From JADCGM01 sp943370355 (GTDB lineage: Bacteria; Pseudomonadota; Alphaproteobacteria; Sphingomonadales; Sphingomonadaceae): a DNA stretch of 64,000 nt. Of this stretch, positions 35,944-43,905 are shown piece by piece. The position numbers were made by a program, and so were the translations under genes. The notes beneath the pieces are model-generated. The model made no database searches, was not told the DNA's origin, and worked only from the letters and a program-made list of their open reading frames with translations. Every line of letters starts with the position of its first letter. Within the stretch, counting starts at the first letter, position 1. The stretch lies in NCBI GenBank assembly GCA_943370355.1, contig CALRQP020000010.1, positions 60,959 to 124,958 of the forward strand. The letters run 5' to 3'.

Positions 35944-37014
35944 TTGCAGAAAATTTCATCGGCCTTGCTCATCGCCGTTGCGGCGCTGTCGCTGGCCAGT
36001 TGTGGCAAAGGGGATGCGGCGCAGCGCGGCGGTCGCGACAAGAAGCCGCCGCTCGTGACGCTGGCGACGGTTGAACCCTATCGCTTTTCCGACCGGATCG
36101 AAGCGGTCGGCACCGCCTATGCGCGCGAGTCCACGATGCTGACGTCAACGGTCACCGAGCGCATTTCGAAGCTGCGCTTCCACGACGGCGAGTCGGTTCG
36201 CAAGGGCGATGTGATCGCCGAGCTTACACGTTCGGCGGAAACCGCCGACCTCGCGGGCGCATCGGCGCGCGTCAAGGAAGCGCGCCAGCAGTTCGAGCGG
36301 ATCAACGAACTCGCCAAGCGCGGTTTCGCGACGCGCGCGCAGGTCGACGCGCAGACGGCGGCGCTGAACGCCGCCCAGGCGCAGTCGGGGATGGCGAGCG
36401 CGCAGATCGGCGACCGGATCATCCGCGCGCCTTTCGCGGGCGTCGTCAGCCTCCGCAACATCTCTGAGGGCGCGACGGTCGGCGCTGGCACCGAAATCGC
36501 GACGGTCAGCGACATCTCGACGATCAAGCTCGATTTCAGCTTGCCCGAATCCTTCCTGTCCGCGGTCGCGATTGGCCAGCCGATCGAGGCGCGCGCTGCG
36601 GCCTATAATGCCGAGCTGTTCCATGGCCGTATCGAGGGTATCAATCCGGTCGTCGATCCGGTGACGCGCTCGGTCGTCGTCCGCGCGGTGCTGCCAAATT
36701 CGGACCGGCGTCTGCGGCCGGGCATGTTGCTCACCGTGCGCGTCATCGCCAATCCGCGCGAGCGGCCCGCGGTGCCCGAGCTGGCGCTCGTGTCGGAACG
36801 CGACAAGATCTTTGTCTTCAAGGTCGATGCCGAAAGCACAGCGCTGAAGACCCCAGTGCAGGTCGGCACCCGGCAGGACGGTATGGTCGAAATCACACGG
36901 GGCGCACGCATCGGTGAGAAGATCGTCGCCGAAGGCACCGTCAAGGTTCGTGACGGCGGCAAGGTTCGCGGCGCGAAATCTGATGCCGACGATGGCGGGA
37001 AGGCCGGCGGATGA
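35944..37014 (+). CDS. RND efflux periplasmic adaptor (membrane fusion lipoprotein)
   Basis: The 356-residue HlyD/AcrA-like adaptor carries a lipobox (LSLASC, cysteine at residue 20). Segments follow for the lipoyl half-motifs (LRFHDGESVRKGDVIAEL and IRAPFAGVVSLRNISEGATV), the alpha-hairpin (ARVKEARQQFERINELAKRG) and the beta-barrel. The start is TTG at 35944, seven bases after GAGGAG; no ATG or GTG lies nearby in frame. It connects the inner-membrane pump to an outer-membrane channel. Its stop overlaps the pump ATG by four bases (ATGA). No outer-membrane factor gene is present in the window. Confidence 0.93.
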   Translation: MQKISSALLIAVAALSLASCGKGDAAQRGGRDKKPPLVTLATVEPYRFSDRIEAVGTAYARESTMLTSTVTERISKLRFHDGESVRKGDVIAELTRSAETADLAGASARVKEARQQFERINELAKRGFATRAQVDAQTAALNAAQAQSGMASAQIGDRIIRAPFAGVVSLRNISEGATVGAGTEIATVSDISTIKLDFSLPESFLSAVAIGQPIEARAAAYNAELFHGRIEGINPVVDPVTRSVVVRAVLPNSDRRLRPGMLLTVRVIANPRERPAVPELALVSERDKIFVFKVDAESTALKTPVQVGTRQDGMVEITRGARIGEKIVAEGTVKVRDGGKVRGAKSDADDGGKAGG

Positions 37015-40000
37015 TCCTGTCGGATGTCTCGGTCAAGCGGCCGGTATTCGCCGCCGTCATCAGCATTCTGCTGGTGGTGTTCGGCGCGGTGTCCTTTTTC
37101 CGGCTTGCGGTCCGCGAATATCCCGACATCGATCCGCCAGTCGTGTCGATTGAAACCACCTATACAGGTGCATCTGCGGCGGTCGTCGAAAGCCGGATTA
37201 CCCAGCCGATTGAAGACCGGATCAGCGGCATCGAGGGCGTTGAATCGATTACGTCTCGGTCGTCGGATGGCCGGTCGACCTCCTCGATCGAATTTTCGGC
37301 CAACCGCAATATAGACGCGGCGGCCAATGACGTGCGCGACCGCGTCGCCGGCGTGATTGGTAATCTGCCCGACGAAGCCGAGCCGCCGGAGATCCGCAAG
37401 GTCGATGCCGACGATCAGCCGATCCTGTGGATCGTCATGACCGGCAAGGGCTGGTCGAAGCTTCAGCTGACCGATTATGCCGACCGCTTCCTTGTCGATC
37501 GCTTCGGGGCGCTTGATGGTGTGGCACGCGTGCAGATCGGCGGCGCGCGTCCGGCGATGCGGGTCTGGCTGAGCCGCAACAAGCTTGCCGCTTATGGCCT
37601 CAGTCCCGGCGATATCCAGGCGGCGCTCAGCCGCCAGAATGTCGAATTGCCGGCCGGTCGTGTCGAATCTGTGTCGCAGAACCTGACCGTCCGCGTCGAC
37701 CGCGCCTATAAGACGCCCGCCGACTTCGCCAATTTGGTCGTGAGCCGGGGGCAGGGCGGGTATCTGGTCCGCTTGGGCGATGTCGCAAGGATCGAGGAGG
37801 GTGCCGAAGACCCGTACAGTCTGTTCCGCTCGAACGGTGCCCCGGCGGTCGGCATCGGCATCGTACGTCAGTCCGGCGCGAACACGTTGGAAGTGGCGCA
37901 AGGCGCGAAAGCCGAGCTCGCCAAGATCAGCAAGACGCTGCCCAAGGGGCTCGTCGTCCGGATCGGCACCGACTCGTCCCAGTTCATTGCCGCAGCTATC
38001 ACCAATGTCTGGCGTACGCTGGCCGAGGCAGCCGTGCTCGTCGTCCTCGTCATTTATGCCTTTCTCGGCTCGGCACGGGCCACGCTCATTCCGGCCATCA
38101 CCGTTCCGATCTGTCTGACCGCGACCTTCATCGTGCTCTGGGCGTTCGGCATGTCGATCAACCTGCTGACCCTGCTCGCGCTGGTGCTGGCGATCGGACT
38201 GGTCGTCGACGACGCGATCGTCGTCCTCGAAAATGTCTATCACCGCATCGAGGAAGGCGAATCCCCGCTGGTGGCGGCGTATCGGGGATCGAGCCAGGTC
38301 GCCTTCGCCGTCGTAGCGACGACGCTGGTTGTTTGCGCGGTGTTCGTGCCGGTGATGTTCATCAGCGGCAACACCGGCATGCTGTTCCGCGAGCTGGCGG
38401 CGGCGATGATCGGGGCGGTGGCGTTTTCAGGGTTCATCGCGCTTACGCTGACGCCGATGCTCTGCTCCAAACTGCTGAAGCGCGAAGCTAGTCACAATCG
38501 CTTCACACTTTGGGTCGATCGCAATTTCGACCGCATGGCAGCGAAATATCGCGACGTGCTGGGTAATCTCATCAAGCGGCCGTTGTTTGTAGGCTTGGTC
38601 GCGCTCGGCTTTGTTGCCAGCTGCCTGGCGCTCGGCGCGACCCTCAAGTCGGAACTGGCGCCGGAAGAGGATGTCGGCAACTTCCAGGTTTCGGTCACCG
38701 CGGCGGTCGGCACTGGTTATGACCGGCTCGAGAAATATATGCTCGAGGTCGAAGGCTCGCTGATGAAGCTGGTCAAGCATCGCGACATCCGCGCCATCAT
38801 GGTCCGCGCGCCGAACAGCTTCGGCGTGAGCGAAGACTTTTCGCAAGGCCGGGTGACCGTTTTCCTGCCCGCGTGGAGCGACCGTGAGCAGACGACCCGC
38901 GAGGTGCTCGAAAAGGTCCAGGGTGCCCTGCGCAAGAATCCCGCGATCAAGGTCGCCGCCAACGTGCCGTCGGGACTCAGCCGCGGACGCGGGCAGCCGG
39001 TGCAATTCGTGATCGCCGGCGATACCTATGAGAATCTGACCCGGGCGCGCGACAAGCTGCTCGCAGCTGCCGAAGACAATCCGGGTCTGGTCGATCTCGA
39101 CGCCGATTATAAGGAAACCAAGCCGCAGGTGCTGATCGATGTCGACACCGCGCGCGCGGGCGACCTTGGCGTGTCGCTGAACGAGATCGGCACGACGCTC
39201 GAGACGATGATGGGGTCGCGGCGTGCGACGACCTATGTCGACCGCGGTGAAGAATATTATGTGATCCTGCAGGCCGAGAAGGCGGATCGTGTCACGCCGA
39301 ACGACCTGAACGGCGTCTATGTCCGGTCGAGCCGCAGTAACCAGCTGATCCCGCTGTCGAACGTCGTTCGGCTGCGCAACTACGCCGATGCCGGCGACCT
39401 TGGCCGCTACAACAAGCTGCGCGCGATCACGATCTCGGGCAGTCTCGCGCCGGGCTATACGCTCGGTGAGGCGCTGACCTGGCTCGAAGCGCAGGCGGCG
39501 CAGATCCCCGAGGTCACGCAGGTCGGATACAAGGGTGAATCGCTGGCCTACCGGCAGACCGGTAATGCGATCCTGATCACCTTCGCGATGACAATCCTCA
39601 TTGTCTATCTTGTGCTTGCGGCGCAGTTCGAGAGTTTCGTGCATCCGTCGGTCATCGTGCTGACCGTACCGCTCGCCGTCGGCGGCGGCGTGCTGGGGCT
39701 GGTCGTCATGGGCGGAACGCTCAACATCTACAGCCAGATCGGCATCGTCATGCTGGTCGGCCTTGCGGCCAAGAACGGCATCCTGATCGTCGAGTTCGCC
39801 AACCAGCTGCGCGATCAGGGCCGGTCGATCGAGGACGCGGTCATCGAGGCGTCGAGCCGGCGGTTGCGGCCCATTTTGATGACGTCGATCGCGACCGTTG
39901 CGGGTGCGATCCCGCTCATGATCGCGCATGGCGCGGGCGCGGCGTCGCGCGCCGCGATCGGCACTGTGGTGGTGTGGGGCGTCAGCCTCGCAACCGTGCT

Positions 40001-40121
40001 GACGCTGTTCGTGATCCCGACCTTCTACAATAAGATCGCTCGCCGGACCGGATCGCCCAACGCTGTCGCGCGGCGACTCGATACAGAAATGGGCGGCGCT
40101 GCGCCCCAAGCAGCGGAGTAA
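37011..40121 (+). CDS. RND efflux transporter, HAE1 family
   Basis: Proton-driven inner-membrane pump of 1036 residues, the standard size for AcrB-like transporters. It begins MILSDVSVKRPVFAAVISILL and has twelve membrane helices. The helix-4 proton-relay aspartates are in LAIGLVVDDAIVVLENV, the duplicated half has GLAAKNGILIVEFANQ, and the cytoplasmic ASSRRLRPILMTSIATVAGAIP motif follows. It groups with single-adaptor HAE1 pumps close to MexK/OqxB-like families, but substrates are unknown. The gene is coupled to the adaptor upstream and to tspO three bases downstream. Confidence 0.95.
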   Translation: MILSDVSVKRPVFAAVISILLVVFGAVSFFRLAVREYPDIDPPVVSIETTYTGASAAVVESRITQPIEDRISGIEGVESITSRSSDGRSTSSIEFSANRNIDAAANDVRDRVAGVIGNLPDEAEPPEIRKVDADDQPILWIVMTGKGWSKLQLTDYADRFLVDRFGALDGVARVQIGGARPAMRVWLSRNKLAAYGLSPGDIQAALSRQNVELPAGRVESVSQNLTVRVDRAYKTPADFANLVVSRGQGGYLVRLGDVARIEEGAEDPYSLFRSNGAPAVGIGIVRQSGANTLEVAQGAKAELAKISKTLPKGLVVRIGTDSSQFIAAAITNVWRTLAEAAVLVVLVIYAFLGSARATLIPAITVPICLTATFIVLWAFGMSINLLTLLALVLAIGLVVDDAIVVLENVYHRIEEGESPLVAAYRGSSQVAFAVVATTLVVCAVFVPVMFISGNTGMLFRELAAAMIGAVAFSGFIALTLTPMLCSKLLKREASHNRFTLWVDRNFDRMAAKYRDVLGNLIKRPLFVGLVALGFVASCLALGATLKSELAPEEDVGNFQVSVTAAVGTGYDRLEKYMLEVEGSLMKLVKHRDIRAIMVRAPNSFGVSEDFSQGRVTVFLPAWSDREQTTREVLEKVQGALRKNPAIKVAANVPSGLSRGRGQPVQFVIAGDTYENLTRARDKLLAAAEDNPGLVDLDADYKETKPQVLIDVDTARAGDLGVSLNEIGTTLETMMGSRRATTYVDRGEEYYVILQAEKADRVTPNDLNGVYVRSSRSNQLIPLSNVVRLRNYADAGDLGRYNKLRAITISGSLAPGYTLGEALTWLEAQAAQIPEVTQVGYKGESLAYRQTGNAILITFAMTILIVYLVLAAQFESFVHPSVIVLTVPLAVGGGVLGLVVMGGTLNIYSQIGIVMLVGLAAKNGILIVEFANQLRDQGRSIEDAVIEASSRRLRPILMTSIATVAGAIPLMIAHGAGAASRAAIGTVVVWGVSLATVLTLFVIPTFYNKIARRTGSPNAVARRLDTEMGGAAPQAAE

Positions 40122-40124
40122 TGT

Positions 40125-40667
40125 ATGTCCGGCCGTTCACCCGTCCGCACCGTCTTGATCGTCATCGTCTGCATTCTGGTGCTCGAAGCGCTGGGCGCGG
40201 CATTGGCGAGCTATGCCGGGTCGACTGAAGCCAATCCCTGGTTCGAAGCGCTGCTGAAGCCCGCGCTGCAGCCGCCCGGGCCGGTTTTCGGTCTGGCCTG
40301 GAGCATCCTATATGCGCTGATAGGTGCAGCGCTGGGCCTGGTGATCGCCGCAGGGGCGGGACTGGGGCGTGGCTTGGCGGTCGGCCTGTTCCTCACGCAA
40401 TTCGCGCTGAACCTCGCTTGGTCGCCGCTGTTCTTTCGCTTCCACCGCATGTCGGACGCGTTCTGGTTGATCGGGGCGATGTTCATCCTGTCGCTGGTCA
40501 CGACATGGCGGTTCTGGGTGGTTCGCCGCTCGGCTGGCCTGCTGATGATCCCCTATCTGGGCTGGCTCGTATTCGCCGCCGTGTTGAATTGGCAGATCGT
40601 GCAATTGAATCCCGGAGGCGGAAGCGCAATATCTGCAGGAGCATCGGCGGCGATCCCGCCGCAATAG
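40125..40667 (+). CDS. tspO: TspO/MBR family membrane protein
   Basis: Tryptophan-rich sensory protein of 180 residues with five predicted helices, a receptor or enzyme for tetrapyrroles and related ligands. Diagnostic segments are LLKPALQPPGPVFGLAWSILYALIG, LNLAWSPLFFRFH and LLMIPYLGWLVFAAVLNW (conserved WAPxF-like tryptophans). The C-terminal 25 residues are a glycine/serine/alanine tail. The ATG is three bases after the RND pump stop, so pump and TspO are likely co-expressed. In other alphaproteobacteria TspO tunes pigment and stress genes; here the carotenoid cluster is 13 kb away. Confidence 0.92.
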   Translation: MSGRSPVRTVLIVIVCILVLEALGAALASYAGSTEANPWFEALLKPALQPPGPVFGLAWSILYALIGAALGLVIAAGAGLGRGLAVGLFLTQFALNLAWSPLFFRFHRMSDAFWLIGAMFILSLVTTWRFWVVRRSAGLLMIPYLGWLVFAAVLNWQIVQLNPGGGSAISAGASAAIPPQ

Positions 40668-40678
40668 GAGTGTTCGCC

Positions 40679-40966
40679 GTGCAATCGCAAAACCGCTTTT
40701 TCGAAGACATCGCCAAGCTCGCCAACGGCGCAGCCGGTACCTTCGCCGGTGTCGCGCGCGAGGTCGAGGGCATGGTGCGCGAAGGCGTGCAGCGCGCGAT
40801 GGGCGGCATGGATTTCGTGAGCCGCGACGAGTTCGAGGCGGTCAAGGAAATGGCAGCAACCGCCCGTGCAGAGGCTGCCGAACTCCGCGCCCGGCTCGAC
40901 GCCATGACGGCCGCGCAAACCGCAGCACCCCAGCCGGCTCCACGCAAACCCAAGGCGCAGGGCTGA
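40679..40966 (+). CDS. ubiK: Accessory factor UbiK / BMFP-type coiled-coil protein
   Basis: Small 95-residue protein with an amphipathic N-terminus (QNRFFEDIAKLANGAAGTFAGVAREVEGMVREGVQRAM), a coiled-coil (SRDEFEAVKEMAATARAEAAELRARLDAM) and an alanine/proline tail. This is the pattern of BMFP (membrane fusogenic)/UbiK proteins, which help aerobic ubiquinone synthesis in the membrane. The GTG at 40679 has AGGAG eight bases upstream; a GTG nine bases earlier is an alternative. It follows tspO by eleven bases and is probably the last gene of the pump-tspO message. Confidence 0.82.
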   Translation: MQSQNRFFEDIAKLANGAAGTFAGVAREVEGMVREGVQRAMGGMDFVSRDEFEAVKEMAATARAEAAELRARLDAMTAAQTAAPQPAPRKPKAQG

Positions 40967-40969
40967 GCC

Positions 40970-40978
40970 TTATCCACA
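40970..40978 (+). promoter_or_regulatory. Perfect DnaA-box-like 9-mer
   Basis: TTATCCACA, the strong DnaA-box consensus, stands three bases after the ubiK stop in the intergenic stretch before ybjN. It is the only exact match I noticed. A lone 9-mer of this kind can occur by chance in 64 kb, and no AT-rich unwinding region or box cluster accompanies it, so it is not an origin. It could be a DnaA-responsive site for the ybjN-proC unit. Confidence 0.35.
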
Positions 40979-40988
40979 GTTTATCGCG

Positions 40989-41036
40989 TGCTGTGCTATG
41001 TGATGGGCTTGCCGACTCGCTCGGCAGGCCACAGCA
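40989..41036 (+). other. Bulged hairpin in the leader of ybjN
   Basis: Inner stem GCTTGCCGA (41007-41015) pairs with TCGGCAGGC (41021-41029) with one G-U pair and a five-base loop. The outer stem TGCTGTG (40989-40995) pairs with CACAGCA (41030-41036), leaving an eleven-base bulge on the 5' side. No T-run follows, so it is more likely an mRNA leader structure or a weak ubiK terminator than a strong intrinsic terminator. Confidence 0.45.
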
Positions 41037-41069
41037 TGTTGCCGTGCCGCGAAGAGGGAAGGGTGCCGG

Positions 41070-41579
41070 GTGATCGCTTTGGAAACCGAACTGGCACCTG
41101 CGGCCGCGGCTCCGATCGATATGCTCGAACATTATTTCGGTAGCAACGGCTGGGCCTCCGAGCGGCATGGCGACGAGGAGATCGTCGCGACGATCGAGGG
41201 ATCGTGGGCGCAATATGAGCTGCGGGCGCTCTGGCGCGAGGAGGAGCGCATGCTCCAGTTCGTCGCGATGCCCGACCTGCGTGTCCCCGACAACAAGCGC
41301 GGCCCGATCTACGAGATGCTCGGCCTCATCAACGAACAGCTGTGGATGGGCCATTTCGAAATGTGGTCGGCAGACGGGACGTTGCTGTTCCGCCACGCGA
41401 CGCTGCTGGACACGGACAATGACGCAGGCCTGTCACTCGACCAGGCCGAAACGCTCGTCGACAGCGCGATCGAGGAATGCGATCGCTATTATCCGGCGTT
41501 CCAGTTCGTACTCTGGGCCGGCAAAAAGCCCGCCGAAGCGATCGCAGCCGCGCTCATCGATACGGTTGGAGAAGCGTGA
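41070..41579 (+). CDS. YbjN domain-containing protein
   Basis: A 169-residue cytoplasmic protein with the YbjN fold (type III secretion chaperone-like). It has MLEHYFGSNGWASERHGDEEIVATIEG, a strand MLQFVAMPDLRVPDNKRGPIYEMLGLINEQLWMGHFE, and a C-terminal LVDSAIEECDRYYPAFQFVLWAGK. The family is involved in stress and motility phenotypes in enterobacteria, but no molecular role is set. The start is GTG at 41070, 33 bases after the leader hairpin. Its stop overlaps the GTG of proC by three bases, so the two are coupled, a neighbourhood common in sphingomonads. Confidence 0.85.
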   Translation: MIALETELAPAAAAPIDMLEHYFGSNGWASERHGDEEIVATIEGSWAQYELRALWREEERMLQFVAMPDLRVPDNKRGPIYEMLGLINEQLWMGHFEMWSADGTLLFRHATLLDTDNDAGLSLDQAETLVDSAIEECDRYYPAFQFVLWAGKKPAEAIAAALIDTVGEA

Positions 41580-42391
41580 CACCGCCCGATGTCTCCGATC
41601 TGGGGCCGCTATGGCTGATCGGGTGCGGCAACATGGGCGGGGCACTGCTGTCACGCTGGCTTGAATGCGGACTGCGGCCGGAGCAGGTAACGGTAATCGA
41701 CCCATCCCCGCGCGGACTGCCGGCAGGCGTCGATCTCCGGGTCTTGCCGACGCCACCTGCCACCGGGGCTCCCAAGATTGTGGTGCTCGCGGTCAAGCCT
41801 CAGACGCTGGGTGTTGTTGCCAAGAATGTCCGGACCTGCACAGCGGGTGGCGACGGCGCATTCATCTCGATCCTCGCGGGAACGAGCATCGCGACCTTAT
41901 CAACGCTGTTCCCATCCTGTTGCGTCGTCCGCGCCATGCCGAATACGCCTTCGCGGCTCGGAAAAGGGACAACGGCGCTCTACGCCCGGGATGCCTCGGA
42001 CGGTGCTCGCATAACCGTCGAGCGGCTGATGTCGGCGGCAGGCTCGGTCCATTGGCTATCCGACGAGGCGCAATTCGACGCCGTTACCGGCGTGTCAGGG
42101 TCTGGACCGGCTTATGTGTTCCGCATGATCGAAGCGCTTGAAACGGCGGGTGTCGCATCAGGATTGCCCGGAGCGCTCGCGGCAGCGCTCGCCCGCGAAA
42201 CGGTGGTTGGCGCAGCTGCGCTCGTGGCGGACAGCACGGCCTCGCCAGCGGCGCTCCGGGCCCAGGTGACCAGTCCGCACGGTACGACGCAGGCAGGCCT
42301 GGACGTGCTCGACGGTCATGATGAACTTTCGGCGCTCATGAAGCGGACGGTCGCGGCAGCAGCGGCGCGGTCGCGCGAATTGGGGCGTTAA
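41576..42391 (+). CDS. proC: Pyrroline-5-carboxylate reductase
   Basis: Reduces pyrroline-5-carboxylate to proline with NAD(P)H. The 271-residue protein has the nucleotide motif LIGCGNMGGALLSRW near the N-terminus. AVKPQTL follows, then VRAMPNTPSRLGKG and the family signature GVSGSGPAYVFRMIEAL; the C-terminal VTSPHGTTQAGLDVLD is typical. The start is GTG at 41576 overlapping the ybjN stop. Its 3' end overlaps the convergent marR stop by four bases. Confidence 0.96.
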   Translation: MTPPDVSDLGPLWLIGCGNMGGALLSRWLECGLRPEQVTVIDPSPRGLPAGVDLRVLPTPPATGAPKIVVLAVKPQTLGVVAKNVRTCTAGGDGAFISILAGTSIATLSTLFPSCCVVRAMPNTPSRLGKGTTALYARDASDGARITVERLMSAAGSVHWLSDEAQFDAVTGVSGSGPAYVFRMIEALETAGVASGLPGALAAALARETVVGAAALVADSTASPAALRAQVTSPHGTTQAGLDVLDGHDELSALMKRTVAAAAARSRELGR

Positions 42392-42879
42392 TCGAGGCTG
42401 CGCTGCAGGTCCTGGACAAGCTGACGATCTGCGGGCGGGATGAGGCCGCTCAGAACGGCCCAAAACCCTGTGACCGCCTGCTGCCCGGCTTGGCTGTACG
42501 CGTCGGCGACCCCGGCTCGCATGCGCTCGAACAGGGCCGATTCAAGAGCCTGGCCGGCATCGGTCAGTCGCAGCAGACGCTGGCGGCGATCCCGCGTGCC
42601 GACATCCTGCGCAACCAGACCGCACTCCTGTAATTCGCCGAGCACCCGGCTCAATGACTGCTTCGTGATATTGAGCAGCCGGAGCAGATCGGAGACCGGC
42701 ATTCCGGGCCGCCTGGCAATGAAATACAGGGCGCGGTGATGAGCTCGGCCGAAGCCGGTTTCGGCGAGGAGTCCGTCGGGCCCCTTGATCATATTGGTGT
42801 AGCCGAAATACAGCAGTTCGATGCCGCGGCGGATTTCGGCTTCGCGAAGGAACTGCGGAGAGGCAACTGCGTCAACCAT
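42388..42879 (-). CDS. MarR family transcriptional regulator
   Basis: Winged-helix repressor of 163 residues. The recognition region is PVSDLLRLLNITKQSLSRVLGELQECGLVAQ, followed by the wing GTRDRRQRLLRLTDAG. The start is ATG at 42879, 77 bases from the divergent ilvE. The shared gap is unusually AT-rich and holds a 14-base palindrome overlapping a -10-like element. The simplest reading is that this regulator controls itself and ilvE. The ligand is unknown. Confidence 0.9.
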   Translation of the reverse strand: MVDAVASPQFLREAEIRRGIELLYFGYTNMIKGPDGLLAETGFGRAHHRALYFIARRPGMPVSDLLRLLNITKQSLSRVLGELQECGLVAQDVGTRDRRQRLLRLTDAGQALESALFERMRAGVADAYSQAGQQAVTGFWAVLSGLIPPADRQLVQDLQRSLD

Positions 42880-42922
42880 ATTGACTTATCTCGCACCTCA
42901 AATTACCCACCGCAAGCAGATT

Positions 42923-42936
42923 TTATAATATCATAA
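42923..42936. promoter_or_regulatory. Candidate MarR operator overlapping the ilvE promoter
   Basis: TTATAATATCATAA is an imperfect palindrome (12 of 14 positions match its reverse complement) in the AT-rich gap between marR and ilvE. It contains TATAAT (42924-42929), a perfect -10 hexamer placed about 28 bases before the ilvE ATG. A MarR dimer bound here would block RNA polymerase. No good -35 element is seen at the right distance, so activity may depend on the AT-rich context. Confidence 0.5.
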
Positions 42937-42956
42937 CAAAAGGGCGGACAGTTTCG

Positions 42957-43841
42957 ATGGACATGCGCACCTATGACGATCGGGACGGATCTATCTGGTT
43001 CGACGGCGAAATGGTGCCTTGGCGCGACGCGCGTGTCCATGTCCTGACGCATGCGTTGCATTATGCGAGCGCAGTGTTCGAAGGGCAGCGCGCTTATAAC
43101 GGCACGATTTTCAAGCTGTCGGAGCATAGCGCGCGCCTGCGGAACTCGGCCCATCTTCTCGGCTTCGAACTCCCTTGGTCGCGCGAGCAGATCGATCAGG
43201 CTTGCATCGACACGATGAAAGCGAACGGCCTCGAGAATTGCTACATGCGCCCGATCGCATGGCGCGGCTCGGAGCAGATGGGTGTCGCAGCGCAGCGCAC
43301 GAAGCCGCATATGGCCGTAGCCTGCTGGGAGTGGGGGGCCTATTTCGGCGCAGACAAGCTGGAAAAGGGATTGCGTCTCAACCTCGCGCGCTTTCGCCGC
43401 CCCGCGCCCTACACTGCTCCGACGTCTTCCAAGGCTTCGGGGCTCTACATGATCTGCACGATCTCCAAGCACGAGGCTGAGGCAGCGGGCTATGATGACG
43501 CGCTGATGTTCGACTGGCGTGGGCAGGTGGCAGAGGCGACCGGCGCCAACATCTTCTTCGTGCGCGACGGTGCCCTCCACACGCCGACGCCGGATTGTTT
43601 TCTCAATGGAATCACCCGGCAAACGGTAATCGATCTGGCGAAACGCCGCGGGGTCGAGGTCATCGAGCGGCCGATCTGGCCCGACGAACTGGAGAGTTTC
43701 GAACAGGCGTTCCTGACGGGCAGCGCGGCCGAAGTCACACCGATCAGCGAGATCGGTCCGTGGCGGTTCGAGGTCGGTGCGCTGACCAAGCAAATGGCCA
43801 AGGATTATGGCGATCTCGTATGGGGTCGACTGGCAGCCTGA
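42957..43841 (+). CDS. ilvE: Branched-chain amino acid aminotransferase
   Basis: PLP-dependent class IV transaminase of 294 residues, the last step of leucine, isoleucine and valine synthesis. The PLP lysine is K159 in SSKASGLYM. Other motifs are HVLTHALHYASAVFEGQRAY near 30-49, the glutamate in VAEATGANIFFV, and CFLNGITRQTVIDLA. The start is ATG at 42957. It stands alone between the marR gap and a strong promoter for the next gene. Its proximity to a divergent MarR protein is the only sign of local control. Confidence 0.96.
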   Translation: MDMRTYDDRDGSIWFDGEMVPWRDARVHVLTHALHYASAVFEGQRAYNGTIFKLSEHSARLRNSAHLLGFELPWSREQIDQACIDTMKANGLENCYMRPIAWRGSEQMGVAAQRTKPHMAVACWEWGAYFGADKLEKGLRLNLARFRRPAPYTAPTSSKASGLYMICTISKHEAEAAGYDDALMFDWRGQVAEATGANIFFVRDGALHTPTPDCFLNGITRQTVIDLAKRRGVEVIERPIWPDELESFEQAFLTGSAAEVTPISEIGPWRFEVGALTKQMAKDYGDLVWGRLAA

Positions 43842-43845
43842 TTTG

Positions 43846-43874
43846 TTGACGCACGAAAGGGCCAACCCTATCAG
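43846..43874 (+). promoter_or_regulatory. Sigma-70-type promoter of the polysaccharide export gene
   Basis: TTGACG at 43846-43851 and TATCAG at 43869-43874 are separated by 17 bases, the ideal spacing for a housekeeping promoter. It lies five bases after the ilvE stop and about 30 bases before the ATG of the SLBB gene. This fits independent transcription of the polysaccharide module. Confidence 0.6.
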
Positions 43875-43905
43875 TCGCCTTTGTTTCCGTAACGCCGTGT
43901 GGGGT

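Noticed and set aside
36603..40109. Two long minus-strand open frames antisense to the RND adaptor and pump
   Set aside because: Low-complexity charged composition and full overlap with a certain RND transporter gene.
40970..40978. Replication origin
   Set aside because: A single DnaA-box-like 9-mer without a cluster, AT-rich unwinding region or origin-type neighbours.
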